NCBI RefSeq assembly: GCF_046156265.1
Contig: NZ_JAWDIR010000047.1
Coordinates: 158,180 to 222,179, forward strand
Direction of reading: 5' to 3'
Origin: CAMDHY01 sp046156265
GTDB lineage: Bacteria > Pseudomonadota > Alphaproteobacteria > Rhizobiales > Segnochrobactraceae
DNA: 64,000 bases
A model generated the notes under the pieces. The model ran no database searches. It worked only from the letters and a program-made list of their open reading frames with translations, and was not told the origin of the DNA. The translations under genes were made by a program, and so were the position numbers. This document shows, one piece after another, positions 51,891 through 60,257 of the stretch (position 1 is its first letter; every line of letters starts with the position of its first letter).

Positions 51891-52592
51891 ATGGAACCCG
51901 TGCTTTTCTACGGCGTGCCGCAGGGCTGCTCGTTCGGATCGATCGTCGCGCTGGAGTGGCTCGGCGCGCCCTACCGCCTCTCTCGGGTCGAGATGCCCGC
52001 CGAGGTGCAGGGGCCGGCCTTCGCGCGCATCAACCCGGTCCGTGAGACGCCGGCGCTGATGCTGGACGACGGCCGCGTCGTCACCGAGAGCGCCGCGATC
52101 CTCGCGGCGCTCGTCGCCCGCGACCCCGGCCACCGCCTCGGCGCCGCCCAGGGAACGGCGGACTTCGACCGGCTGAACCAGGCGATGTCCTACCTCACGA
52201 CCACCTACTTCGCGGCCTTCTCGCCGCTGTGGACGGCCTACGAGATGGCGGAAGACCCGCCCGTGCAGGCGATGCTGCGCACGCTCGGGCGCGAACAGGT
52301 GGCGAAGGCGCACGGCCAGCTCGACGCGATGCTGGAGGGCCGCGACTGGCTCGCCGGCGACCGCCGCACGGTGGCCGACGCCTACTTCGCCGGCATCGTC
52401 CGCTGGGCGGCCTATCACGACGCCGGCGACCTCGCCGCCCATCCGCGGCTGGCGGCCTTCGTCGCGCGCCTCGAGGCCGATCCGGGCGTCGACTTCGCCC
52501 GCGCGATCGAGGCGGGCGAGGCGCCGGCCGGCTCCGGCGGCTTCCGCGGCCACGTCGCCCTCGCCGACCTGGTGCCACGCCTCGCCGCGTGA
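51891..52592 (+). CDS. Glutathione S-transferase-like protein
   Basis: The product has 233 residues. The N-terminal thioredoxin-like domain has VLFYGVPQGCSFGSIVALEW with a Ser/Cys in the active-site position and INPVRETPALMLDDGRVVTE (the Pro-cis loop and glutathione-binding ES). The all-helical C-terminal domain has WLAGDRRTVADAYFAGIVRW. AGGAGA stands directly before the ATG. Divergence from hxlR and the palindrome suggest induction by an electrophile or oxidant. The substrate is unknown. Confidence 0.88.
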   Translation: MEPVLFYGVPQGCSFGSIVALEWLGAPYRLSRVEMPAEVQGPAFARINPVRETPALMLDDGRVVTESAAILAALVARDPGHRLGAAQGTADFDRLNQAMSYLTTTYFAAFSPLWTAYEMAEDPPVQAMLRTLGREQVAKAHGQLDAMLEGRDWLAGDRRTVADAYFAGIVRWAAYHDAGDLAAHPRLAAFVARLEADPGVDFARAIEAGEAPAGSGGFRGHVALADLVPRLAA

Positions 52593-52596
52593 GCGG

Positions 52597-52633
52597 GGTG
52601 GGGAGGCGGCGGGCTGCCGAGCGCCGCCCCACC
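52597..52633 (+). terminator. GC hairpin after the GST gene
   Basis: GGTGGGGAGGCGGCG pairs with CGCCGCCCCACC across a ten-base loop, starting five bases after the stop codon. There is no T-run. Confidence 0.5.
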
Positions 52634-52638
52634 CACCG

Positions 52639-52857
52639 CCGTCATCCCGGACCAGCGAGGCGTGAGCCGAGCGCCTGATCCGGGATCCAGGAGAGACACC
52701 GCGCCGCAGGCGCGGCTTTGAGCGCGCCAGAGGCGCGCCCCTCTTAACCACGGGCGCTGCTGAAGCGTCGCGCGTCCCGCGCGACCATTCTTGCGCTGGG
52801 CCCCGGATCGGCGCTCGCCTTTGGCTCGCTTGTCCGGGGTGACGATGGAGGGGAGGG
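52639..52857. repeat. Inverted repeat of the GTCATCCCGGAC type
   Basis: The left arm at about 52639-52700 (GTCATCCCGGACCAGCGAGG, then GATCCGGGATCCAGGAGA) is mirrored by the right arm at about 52795-52857 (GCCCCGGATCGGCGCTCGCC, then GTCCGGGGTGACGA). It lies between the converging GST and NUDIX genes. This unit differs from the CCCCTGCCAGGGG family. Confidence 0.75.
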
Positions 52858-52900
52858 GTGGACGCTGAAGGGCGGCGTGCCGGCCGGCAGCCGCTCTCCC

Positions 52901-53362
52901 TCAGCCGGCGTCGCCGACCAGCACCCGGCTGGCGGTGATGACGGCGGCGGCGCCGGGGGTGAGGTCGAGGGCCAGCGCCTCGTCGGGGGCCAGGAACAGG
53001 GCGACCGCGGCGTCGTCGCCGGCCACCGGCTCGCCGGCGCGCCAGCGGGCGGCGTAGACGGCGAGCACGAAGTGGTGCGCCGGCGGGTCATCCGCGCTGG
53101 CCGCCGGCGCCGCCACCATGACGTCCAGCGCGTCGACGATGCCGACGATGTCGGCGGTGACGCCGGTCTCCTCGGCGAGCTCTCGCGCCGCGGCGGCGCG
53201 GATCGCCTCGCCATACTCGACATGGCCGCCGGGCAGGCTCCACATCCCCTTCAGCGGCGGTCGCCCGCGCTGCACCACCAGCACGCGACCCTGCCGCCAG
53301 CAGGCGACGGAAACGCCGATCGCCGGGCGGCGGGTCGGGACGGGCGGCGCGGCGTCGGGCAT
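52901..53362 (-). CDS. NUDIX hydrolase
   Basis: The product has 153 residues. The NUDIX box is GGHVEYGEAIRAAAARELAE followed by ETGV, with all catalytic Glu residues present. The opening PAIGVSVACWRQGRVLVVQR is typical of ADP-ribose or nucleotide pyrophosphatases. The ATG at 53362 was chosen because longer frames run back through tandem hairpin repeats. It is divergent from an MFS carrier with a 389-base gap. The substrate is unknown. Confidence 0.87.
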   Translation of the reverse strand: MPDAAPPVPTRRPAIGVSVACWRQGRVLVVQRGRPPLKGMWSLPGGHVEYGEAIRAAAARELAEETGVTADIVGIVDALDVMVAAPAASADDPPAHHFVLAVYAARWRAGEPVAGDDAAVALFLAPDEALALDLTPGAAAVITASRVLVGDAG

Positions 53363-53443
53363 CGGTCGTCCTCGGCGGGGCGGTCGCACGCCGAGGGATC
53401 GGCGCCGGCCTCGGCACACGGGCCGGCGATGCCGGCCCGGTCG

Positions 53444-53539
53444 CGGGCAGTCCGACCGGCTCGCGCCGGTCACGTCCTGGCAGTCCGACCGGCTCGCGCC
53501 GGCCGCACCTTGGGCAGTCTGACCGGCTTGCGCCGGTCC
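53444..53539. repeat. Three direct repeats with an internal hairpin
   Basis: Copies at about 53447-53471, 53479-53503 and 53513-53538 share GGCAGTCCGACCGGCTCGCG with the hairpin CCGGCTCGCGCCGG, at a period of about 33 bases. They lie in the divergent region before the NUDIX gene. There are only three copies and the spacers are nearly absent. Confidence 0.7.
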
Positions 53540-53751
53540 TGTCGCGGGATAGACCGCCGAATCGGCCGCCGCCAGTCTCCCCGGCGCGGAAGCGACGATT
53601 TTCACCGAGGATTTTCGGCGCCGACGAAGCGGTGTAGCGTCCGCGGCGAGTGCATCCGCGATGTCCGTCGTCTTTCCCCGATCCCGCCACCTGAGTGACG
53701 ACGCCCGGCCGCGGCCGGTCGGCGGCCGCCGGTCCGCGTCGTGAGCCCGCC

Positions 53752-54972
53752 ATGACCGCGACGCCCCGGCGCAGCCTCACCGACCATCTGCGCGTGCCGG
53801 CGATCGGCGTGGCGCAGATCCTCGCCTGGGGCTCCTCGTTCTATCTGCCGGCGGTGCTGGCCAAGCCCACCGTCGCCGACACCGGCTGGCCGCTGCCGTG
53901 GGTGGTCGGCGCCTTCTCGCTCGCCCTCCTCGTCTCGGGCCTCGTCTCGCCGCGCGTCGGCGACGTCATCGAGGCGCGCGGCGGCCGGCCGGTGCTGGCG
54001 ACGGGGGCGGCGACCATCGCGCTCGGCCTCGTCGTCATGGCGCTTTCGCCGAACCTTCCCGTCTATGTCGCCGCCTGGTGCCTCGTCGGCGCCGGCATGG
54101 GGGCGGGGCTCTACGACGCGGCGTTTGCCGCCCTCGGCCGCCTGCACGGCCTCGCGGCGCGGCGCGAGATCACCAACCTGACGCTCGTGGCCGGTTTCGC
54201 CAGCACGGTGTCGTGGCCGCTCGCCGCCCTGTTCGTCTCGGAATGGGGCTGGCGCGGCGCCTGCCTCGCCTTCGCGGCGCTGCTGATCCTCGTCGCCGTG
54301 CCCCTCTACCTCGCCGCCTTCCCGCGCGAGGCACGCCGGGAGGTGGTGCATGCAAAGGCGCCGGCGACAGGGGAGGGGGAGCAGCATTCAGCGCCCCGCG
54401 CCCCCGCCCGATCACAAGTGTTCTCCCCGCTGTTCATGCTGACGGCGGCGGCGTTCACGCTCTCCTCGGTGATCGCTTCGATCGTTTCCGTCCACCTGAT
54501 CACGCTGATGGAGGCGCGCGGCGTCGCGCTCGCCGCCGCCGTCGGCTTCGGCGCCCTCATCGGGCCGTCGCAGGTCGCCGCCCGCATCGTCGAGAGCGTC
54601 ATCGGCAAGCGCTATCACCCGCTGTGGACGATGCTCGCCTCGACGCTCTGCGTCGCCACCGGCGTCGCCTTGCTGTGGACGGGGATGCCGGCCCTGCTCG
54701 CCGCCGCCTTCGTGTTCTACGGCGCCGGCATGGGCATCAAGTCGATCGCGCGGGGCACCCTGCCGCTCGCCCTCTTCGGCGCCGACGGCTACGCACCGCT
54801 GATGGGCCGCATGGCGATGCCGATCCTCGTCACCATGGCGGTCTCGCCCTCGGTGGGCGCCGTGCTGATCGAGCGCGCGGGCGCCGACGCGACGATCGGC
54901 GTGCTGGTGGCACTCGCCGTCATCGACGTGGCGCTGGTGGTGGCGATCTTCCCGCTCCGCCCCCGGTCCTGA
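53752..54972 (+). CDS. MFS transporter
   Basis: The product has 406 residues with 12 hydrophobic helices and an inner-membrane location. The start region VPAIGVAQILAWGSSFYLPA and the loop SPRVGDVIEARGGRPVLATG resemble oxalate/formate or CynX-like MFS carriers. A cytoplasmic loop of about 35 residues (KAPATGEGEQHSAPRAPA) divides the two halves. Substrate unknown. The ATG at 53752 gives a compact N-terminus. Confidence 0.85.
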   Translation: MTATPRRSLTDHLRVPAIGVAQILAWGSSFYLPAVLAKPTVADTGWPLPWVVGAFSLALLVSGLVSPRVGDVIEARGGRPVLATGAATIALGLVVMALSPNLPVYVAAWCLVGAGMGAGLYDAAFAALGRLHGLAARREITNLTLVAGFASTVSWPLAALFVSEWGWRGACLAFAALLILVAVPLYLAAFPREARREVVHAKAPATGEGEQHSAPRAPARSQVFSPLFMLTAAAFTLSSVIASIVSVHLITLMEARGVALAAAVGFGALIGPSQVAARIVESVIGKRYHPLWTMLASTLCVATGVALLWTGMPALLAAAFVFYGAGMGIKSIARGTLPLALFGADGYAPLMGRMAMPILVTMAVSPSVGAVLIERAGADATIGVLVALAVIDVALVVAIFPLRPRS

Positions 54973-55155
54973 CGGGAAGGCTTCCCGTGAAACGGGCGAG
55001 GCAGGTTCACGCGTCGCTGAGCGTGTGCACCGTATGCCGCAAGGTGTATGCAGAGCGCTCGCGGGGCGCTAAACCTCTCTCCGAGCGACCAAAGAAATGA
55101 CGGACGGGATGCCGCCTCTGGCCCCGCACCGCAGAACAACCCCCCGGGAGGACCA

Positions 55156-56355
55156 ATGCTGCCCACCCTCGCCAGCCTGACCGCCACCGTCGAGGCGGAG
55201 TTCGCCGCCCTCATCGACGCCGAATATCCCCGCTTCAGCGCCGAGGAGATGGCGCGGCGGCGGAAGCGCTTCGACGATCTCTGCGAGGCTCAGGGCCTCG
55301 ACGCCATCATCGTCGCCCATGCGCAAAAGGCCGGCACGACGACCTTCTGGCTGACCGGCTGGCCGACCACCGCCGACGCGGTGACGCTGCTCGTGCCCGG
55401 CCGGCCGATGAAGCTCTGGGTGCAGCACGTGAACCACCAGCCGCTGGCGGCGAAGCTCGCCGACACCTGCGAGGTCGAATGGGGCGGCAAGTCCGGCCTC
55501 GGCCACGCTCTTGCGGCGCTCGCCTCCGACAAGCCGGGGGCGAAGCGCATCGGCCTCGTCGGATCGCTCTCGGCCTCCCAGCACGCGAGCCTCGCCGCCG
55601 CAGGCACGGTGGTCGACCTCAACGCCGCCTATTCGAAGATGCGCTACGTCAAGTCGGCCGAGGAGATGCCGTGGTTCCGCTTCGCCGCAGCGATGAGCGA
55701 CCTCGGCGCAGCCTCGCTCGCCGAGCGGGCGAAACCCGGCATGACCGAGAAGGAACTCGGCGCCCTCGTCGAGGCGCCGTACGTCAGGCTCGGCGGCACC
55801 AACGCGCTCCACTATATCGGCACGACGCCGATGGCCGACCCCTCGGTCGGCGTGCCCCGGCAGTTCCCGTCCTCGCGCCGGCTCGCCGTCGGCGATGCGC
55901 TCGTCTGCGAGATCAGCGCGCAGTTCTGGGATCATTCCGGCCAGGTGCTGCGCACCTTCGCCGTCGGCACCGAGCCGAACGCCCTCTACCGCGAGCTGCA
56001 CGCCTGTGCGGATGCCGTCTTCGACGCGGTGACGGCGAAGGTGCGCGCCGGCACGACGCCGGCCGAGCTCGTCGCCGCCTCGCACGGCATCGAGGACGCC
56101 GGCTTCACCATCATCGACGACCTCGTGCACGGCTATGGCGGCGGCTACTTCCCGCCCATCCTCGGCTGCGCCAGCCGTCCCTCGGCGAATGTGCCGGACA
56201 TGAAGCTCGAGGCCGGCATGATGCTCGTCGTGCAGCCGAACATCGTCACCCGCGACCGCCGCGCCGGCGTGCAGACCGGCCACCTCATGCTGGTGACCGA
56301 GACCGGCTTCGAGCCGCTGCAGCGCTTTCCGCGCGGCTTCCACGTCATCGGCTGA
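55156..56355 (+). CDS. M24 (creatinase/aminopeptidase P) family protein with missing metal ligands
   Basis: The product has 399 residues, the normal M24 size. The N-terminal creatinase_N domain is visible (ARRRKRFDDLCEAQGLDAII), and the pita-bread domain follows (MRYVKSAEEMPWFRFAAAM; GDALVCEISAQFWDHSGQVL; HGYGGGYFPPILGC; LEAGMMLVVQPNIVTRD). By my alignment, the usual Asp ligands (VDxGA, SDxTRT) are Glu and Gly/Gln, the Glu of VEPG is Gln, and the final Glu of VRIED is absent. Only a His remains. The protein is therefore probably not a metal aminopeptidase and may be creatinase-like or have another role. GGGAGG precedes the ATG at 55156. It faces an amidohydrolase gene across a strong hairpin. 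Confidence 0.8.
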   Translation: MLPTLASLTATVEAEFAALIDAEYPRFSAEEMARRRKRFDDLCEAQGLDAIIVAHAQKAGTTTFWLTGWPTTADAVTLLVPGRPMKLWVQHVNHQPLAAKLADTCEVEWGGKSGLGHALAALASDKPGAKRIGLVGSLSASQHASLAAAGTVVDLNAAYSKMRYVKSAEEMPWFRFAAAMSDLGAASLAERAKPGMTEKELGALVEAPYVRLGGTNALHYIGTTPMADPSVGVPRQFPSSRRLAVGDALVCEISAQFWDHSGQVLRTFAVGTEPNALYRELHACADAVFDAVTAKVRAGTTPAELVAASHGIEDAGFTIIDDLVHGYGGGYFPPILGCASRPSANVPDMKLEAGMMLVVQPNIVTRDRRAGVQTGHLMLVTETGFEPLQRFPRGFHVIG

Positions 56356-56365
56356 GGCGGCAGTC

Positions 56366-56395
56366 GCCGAGACGCCTGTCCGCAGGCGTCTCGGC
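56366..56395. terminator. Strong bidirectional hairpin between convergent genes
   Basis: GCCGAGACGCCTG (56366-56378) pairs perfectly with CAGGCGTCTCGGC (56383-56395) around a TCCG loop. It sits midway between the stop codons at 56355 and 56416. Confidence 0.65.
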
Positions 56396-56415
56396 TGCCG
56401 GCTGCGGCAGCGCGA

Positions 56416-57762
56416 TTACTGCAGCAGCCCCGCGTCGGTTAGGATGCGCCGGCCGGAGCTGCGCAGGTCGGCGATGATCCCGTCGATCCCGCCGGCGACG
56501 AGCCGGCCCGCCCGCTTCTTCACCTCGCCGGCGATCAGCACGGTGTCGACGTTCGCCGGCTCGGCATAGTTGACGACGATGCTGACCGGGTCGATCACCG
56601 AGGCGGTGTTCAGCGCGTCGCGGCGCACCAGCACAATGTCGGCCTGCTTGCCGGGCGTGAGCGAGCCGATGCGGTGGTCGAGGCGCAGCATCCGCGCGCC
56701 GTCCATCGTCGCCCAGCGCAGCGCGTCGCGGGTGGTGAGGAAGGGCCCCGGCGCCGTGCCGGTGCGCTGCGTCGTCAGCGTGTCGGCGTTGCGCTGCGCC
56801 TGAAGGGTGAAGCGCGTGTGGGCGAACATCGAGCCGGTCACCGCCGATTCGACGTCGACGCCGATCGAGCAGGGCGCGCCGAGCGCCGTCAGCCGGCCGG
56901 TGATGGCGTCGCCGAAGCCCATCTGCAGCTCGACTTCCGCCGTCACCGTGAAGTTCGCGCCGGCATCGACCAGGCACTTGATGCGGTCGTCGGGGAAGTC
57001 GTTGGCGTGGACGACATTGAGGCGGCCGTCGACGAGGCCGGCGGCGACCAGCCGCTCGAAGCCGTCGGGGTTCATCGCCTTGCCGCTGGCGTGGCAGCTG
57101 GTGACGAGGTCGAACTCGCGGCCGAGCTCGAGGTCGGTGACGCTGACCTCGTAGGTCGAATAGTACGGGCCGAGGATGGCGAGGCCGAGGGTTATGAGGG
57201 CGTCGTCGCTGGCGAGCCGCCCCTTGCGCAGGCGTTCCACCTCCGAGCGCGGCATCGGCACCTCGCTGAAGTGCTTCTGGCCGGGCTTCGGGTCGGGCTT
57301 CGGCGAGCCGTGCAGGAAGACGGCGCGGATGCCGGAGGCTTCCAGTCCGTCGAGGCCGGCCTCGGTGTGATCCGGCGTCGGGTTGTTGTGGCACCAGTCG
57401 GCGAGCGTGGTGACGCCGCCGGCGATCTGGTTGAGCGCGCCGGCGAGCGTGCCGATGCGGATATCGTCGGGGCGGAAGTGGGTCGCTAGGCCCGCGTGCA
57501 TCGCCCGGATGTACTGGCCCATCGTCCAGTCGGAGCCCGCACCCTTCAGCCCCGTCTGCCAGGTGTGCATGTGGGCGTTGACGAGGCCGGGAATGGCGAT
57601 CGTGCCGGTGCCGTCGATCTCCTCGGCCCCCTCGACCGCCCCAATCGAGGGGGCGATCTCGGCGATGGCGTCGCCATCGACGAGGATGTCGCCGCAGGCG
57701 AGGTCGCCGACGGCGATGTCCATGCTGATGATCGTGGCGTTGCGGATCACCGTCTTGCCCAT
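56416..57762 (-). CDS. Amidohydrolase (cytosine deaminase/chlorohydrolase type)
   Basis: The product has 448 residues. The metal site is LVNAHMHTWQTGLKG, TSCHASGKAMNPDGF, VHANDFPDDRI and IGVDVESAVTGS, which fits the mononuclear-metal TrzN/AtzA/guanine-deaminase subfamily. The C-terminal part is the usual composite sandwich (GKQADIVLVRRDALNT). AAGGAG lies before the ATG at 57762 and favours it over one ten codons upstream. The substrate could be a nucleobase, s-triazine-like or N-methylated ring compound. The nearby nucleobase genes make a base plausible, but this is inference. Confidence 0.85.
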   Translation of the reverse strand: MGKTVIRNATIISMDIAVGDLACGDILVDGDAIAEIAPSIGAVEGAEEIDGTGTIAIPGLVNAHMHTWQTGLKGAGSDWTMGQYIRAMHAGLATHFRPDDIRIGTLAGALNQIAGGVTTLADWCHNNPTPDHTEAGLDGLEASGIRAVFLHGSPKPDPKPGQKHFSEVPMPRSEVERLRKGRLASDDALITLGLAILGPYYSTYEVSVTDLELGREFDLVTSCHASGKAMNPDGFERLVAAGLVDGRLNVVHANDFPDDRIKCLVDAGANFTVTAEVELQMGFGDAITGRLTALGAPCSIGVDVESAVTGSMFAHTRFTLQAQRNADTLTTQRTGTAPGPFLTTRDALRWATMDGARMLRLDHRIGSLTPGKQADIVLVRRDALNTASVIDPVSIVVNYAEPANVDTVLIAGEVKKRAGRLVAGGIDGIIADLRSSGRRILTDAGLLQ

Positions 57763-57945
57763 TGCGGAGCGCTCCTTGTCCCTGTTTGCCAATGCCGCCC
57801 GGACGGCGGTCGTGGCGCCACTCTAGGGGTGGCGGCGAAGGCCTGCAATCGTTTGCAGTTTTTTGCCAAGTCGGCTGATGTCGTCCGCCGTGTTCGCCAA
57901 GCGCAGCCGCGGATGGTCACGTGGGGCGTCGCGGGCCGTGGCCGT

Positions 57946-59058
57946 TCAGGCGTCCGCGAGATGGCCCGGCGGAGCCGGCGCGCCGCCATCGCCGGCGAGC
58001 GTCGAGGCCTTGATGATGGCGAAGCACGGCCGCCCGGGGGCGAGCGCGAGCTCGGTGAGGGCGCGCCGCGTCAGCCGCGCGTGCAGCGTCGCCGTGCCGG
58101 TGGCAAGCGTCACTTCGACGGATGCGCCATGCGGCGCGCCGATCACCGTCACCGTCGCCGGCAGCACGTTGAGCGCGCTGAGGCCGCGCGGGGGCTCGCT
58201 CGCCAGCAGCACGTCGCGGGCGCGCACCAGCAGCCTGAGCCGCGCGCCGGTCGGCCGGCCGAGGGCGGGCACCAGCAGCGGCCCGGCGTTGGTGTCGAGC
58301 CGCGTCAGCCCGTCCTGCTCCTCGCCCGCCACCACCGCATCGAGCACCGCGCCGGCGTCGTCGGAGGCGGTGGCGTCGAGGCCGCCGATCACCGTGTCGG
58401 CCGGCCCGCAGGCGACGACGCGCCCGTGGTCCATCGCCACCACGGTTCCGGCGAGCCGCACCACCTCCGGCACCGAGTGGCTGACATAGACGATCGGCAC
58501 CCGCGTCTCCGCCGCCACCTTCTCGAGATAGGGCAGGATCTCCGCCTTGCGGGCGACGTCGAGGGCCGCCAGCGGCTCGTCCATCAGAAGCAGCCGCGGC
58601 CGCGCCAAGAGCGCCCGCCCGATCGCCACCCGCTGCGCCTCGCCACCCGACAGCCCGGCCGGCTTGCGGTCGAGCAGGGGGACGATGCCGAGCAGCGCCA
58701 CCACCCGGTCGAACTCGTCCGCCGTCCCGCGCCGGCCGGCGAGCGAGGCCATGCGTCGGCCGTAGCCGAGGTTCGAGCGGACGGAGAGGTGCGGGAACAG
58801 CCGCGCCTCCTGGAAGACGTAGCCGACGCCGCGCTTGTGCACGGGCACGTCGATGCGCCAGGCGGAATCGAACAGCGCCTCGCCGTCGAGCATCACGCGG
58901 CCCTCCGACGGCCGGATCAGCCCGGCGATGATGTTGACCAGCGTCGTCTTGCCCGATCCCGAAGGCCCGAACAGCGCGGTGACGGCCGCGTCGCTCGCGA
59001 ACGCCGCGTCGAGCCGGAAGGCGCCCTGGAGATGGCGGACGTCGACCTCGAGCCTCAT
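57946..59058 (-). CDS. modC: Molybdate ABC transporter ATP-binding protein
   Basis: The product has 370 residues. Walker A is FGPSGSGKTTLVNII, the signature is LSGGEAQRVAIGRALL and Walker B is LLLMDEPLAALD. A C-terminal TOBE domain of about 70 residues follows (LNVLPATVTVIGAPHGASVE). It is the ATPase of the ModABC importer. It lies last of the modE-modA-modB-modC run. Confidence 0.93.
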   Translation of the reverse strand: MRLEVDVRHLQGAFRLDAAFASDAAVTALFGPSGSGKTTLVNIIAGLIRPSEGRVMLDGEALFDSAWRIDVPVHKRGVGYVFQEARLFPHLSVRSNLGYGRRMASLAGRRGTADEFDRVVALLGIVPLLDRKPAGLSGGEAQRVAIGRALLARPRLLLMDEPLAALDVARKAEILPYLEKVAAETRVPIVYVSHSVPEVVRLAGTVVAMDHGRVVACGPADTVIGGLDATASDDAGAVLDAVVAGEEQDGLTRLDTNAGPLLVPALGRPTGARLRLLVRARDVLLASEPPRGLSALNVLPATVTVIGAPHGASVEVTLATGTATLHARLTRRALTELALAPGRPCFAIIKASTLAGDGGAPAPPGHLADA

Positions 59059-59119
59059 GCGCCGGTGCCGATGCCGGAGGGCGCAGCGCTGCTGCCGCGC
59101 TCGGTTGCGGAGGGTGCGC

Positions 59120-59821
59120 TCACCGCCGCGTCTGCCCGATCGCCCGCCGCGTCCGGCGCGCCAGCAACTCCGACAGCACGAGCGCGGCGAGCGACAGCGC
59201 CACCGAGATCAGCGTCAGGCGCAGCGCCGGCCCGTCGCCGCCGGGCACCTGCGTGTAGGTGTAGATCGCCGAGGCGATCGTCTGCGTCTCGCCGGGAATG
59301 TTCGAGACGAACGTCACGGTCGCGCCGAACTCGCCCATGGCGCGGGCAAACGCCAGCACGCCGCCGGCGAGGATGCCGGGCAGGATTAGCGGCAGCGTCA
59401 CCGTCAGCGCCACCAGCACCCGCGGCGCCCCGAGCGTCGAGGCCGCATCCTCGAGCCGCCGGTCGACCGCCTCGATCGACAGCCGGATCGCCCGCACGAA
59501 CAGCGGGAACCCCATCACGGCGGCGGCGAGCGCCGCCCCCGTCCAGCGGAACGAGAACACGAGCCCGAAATGCTCGGCGAGGAACGCGCCCACCGGCGCC
59601 CGCCGGCCGAAGACCAGCAGCAGCAGGAAGCCCGTCACCACTGGTGGCAGCGTCAGCGGCAGATGGACGAGCGCATCGAACAGGATGATGCCGGGAAACC
59701 GGCACCGCGCCAGGATCCACGCCACCAGGATCGCCACCGGCAGGCTCGCCGCCACCGCCACCAGCGCCACCCGCAGCGTCAGCCAGATCGCCGTCGTTTC
59801 CTCGGGGGTGAGTTCGGGCAC
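59120..59821 (-). CDS. modB: Molybdate ABC transporter permease
   Basis: The product (233 residues, the standard ModB length) is an inner-membrane permease. Conserved stretches are LVHLPLTLPPVVTGFLLLLV, RAIRLSIEAVDRRLEDAA and ARAMGEFGATVTFVSNIPGE, near-identical to E. coli ModB. The GTG at 59821 was chosen, because the homology starts at PELTPEETTAIWLTL. Its GGGGAGGG ribosome-binding site belongs to the palindromic repeat just upstream. A longer frame from 59929 would add 36 Pro/Gly-rich residues coded by the repeat. It is 61 bases before modC. Confidence 0.9.
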   Translation of the reverse strand: MPELTPEETTAIWLTLRVALVAVAASLPVAILVAWILARCRFPGIILFDALVHLPLTLPPVVTGFLLLLVFGRRAPVGAFLAEHFGLVFSFRWTGAALAAAVMGFPLFVRAIRLSIEAVDRRLEDAASTLGAPRVLVALTVTLPLILPGILAGGVLAFARAMGEFGATVTFVSNIPGETQTIASAIYTYTQVPGGDGPALRLTLISVALSLAALVLSELLARRTRRAIGQTRR

Positions 59822-59822
59822 T

Positions 59823-60005
59823 TTACCCTCCCCTTGAGGGGGAGGGTCGGCGACCGCAGGTCGCCGGGGTGGGGTGGCGCCGCCGGGAGGCGGCGGAAAA
59901 GCTGCGAGGGCTGCAAAAAAGTGAGTCATGCGCGGGCTCCCGCCTGCGGGTCACCCCACCCCGCCGCGCTGCGCGCGTCGACCCTCCCCCTCCAGGGGAG
60001 GGTGG
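59823..60005. repeat. Palindromic repeat between modA and modB
   Basis: The outer arms are CCCTCCCCTTGAGGGGGAGG (59826) and CCCTCCCCCTCCAGGGGAGG (about 59983). GGGGTGGGGTG and CACCCCACCCC form a second pair inside. The left end overlaps the modB ribosome-binding site. Its right half matches 63,861-63,950 in inverse orientation, including CCCGCGCATGACTC. Confidence 0.85.
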
Positions 60006-60088
60006 GCGCATGTCCAGTCTTGAGCACCAGGTTGAATGACCGGAGCACCAGCCCTCATGGCCGGCCCCGCTTGCACTTCCCTCTCCGC

Positions 60089-60206
60089 AGTCATTCCCGG
60101 CCTTGTGCCGGGAACCCATTGCCATCCACGCGCTCCACCGCCGGCCGCTCGACAGCGGCGGACGAATGGGTTCCCGGCACAAGTTCGGGAATGACCTCAC
60201 AATGGG
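60089..60206. repeat. Inverted repeat of the CATTCCCGGC type
   Basis: CATTCCCGGCCTTGTGCCGG followed by GAACCCATT (about 60092-60121) faces AATGGGTTCCCGGCACAAG followed by TTCGGGAATGAC (about 60165-60195). The spacer is 40-45 bases with a CCGCCGGCCGCTCGACAGCG stretch. It is a distinct family from the CCCCTGCCAGGGG repeats and lies in the same modA-modB gap. Confidence 0.85.
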
Positions 60207-60257
60207 GGAAAGAGTGACGTCCGCCGTCCTCGCCATCGACGCCGCGCCCCTCTCGCC

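Noticed and set aside
53444..53539. CRISPR-like direct repeats
   Set aside because: Only three copies with almost no spacer and an internal hairpin. No cas gene was seen.
53363..53605. Longer N-terminus for the NUDIX protein
   Set aside because: It would translate the three direct repeats into low-complexity residues. The NUDIX homology begins just after the ATG at 53362.
59822..59929. Longer N-terminus for ModB
   Set aside because: The extra 36 codons are encoded by the palindromic repeat and the ModB homology starts at the GTG at 59821.
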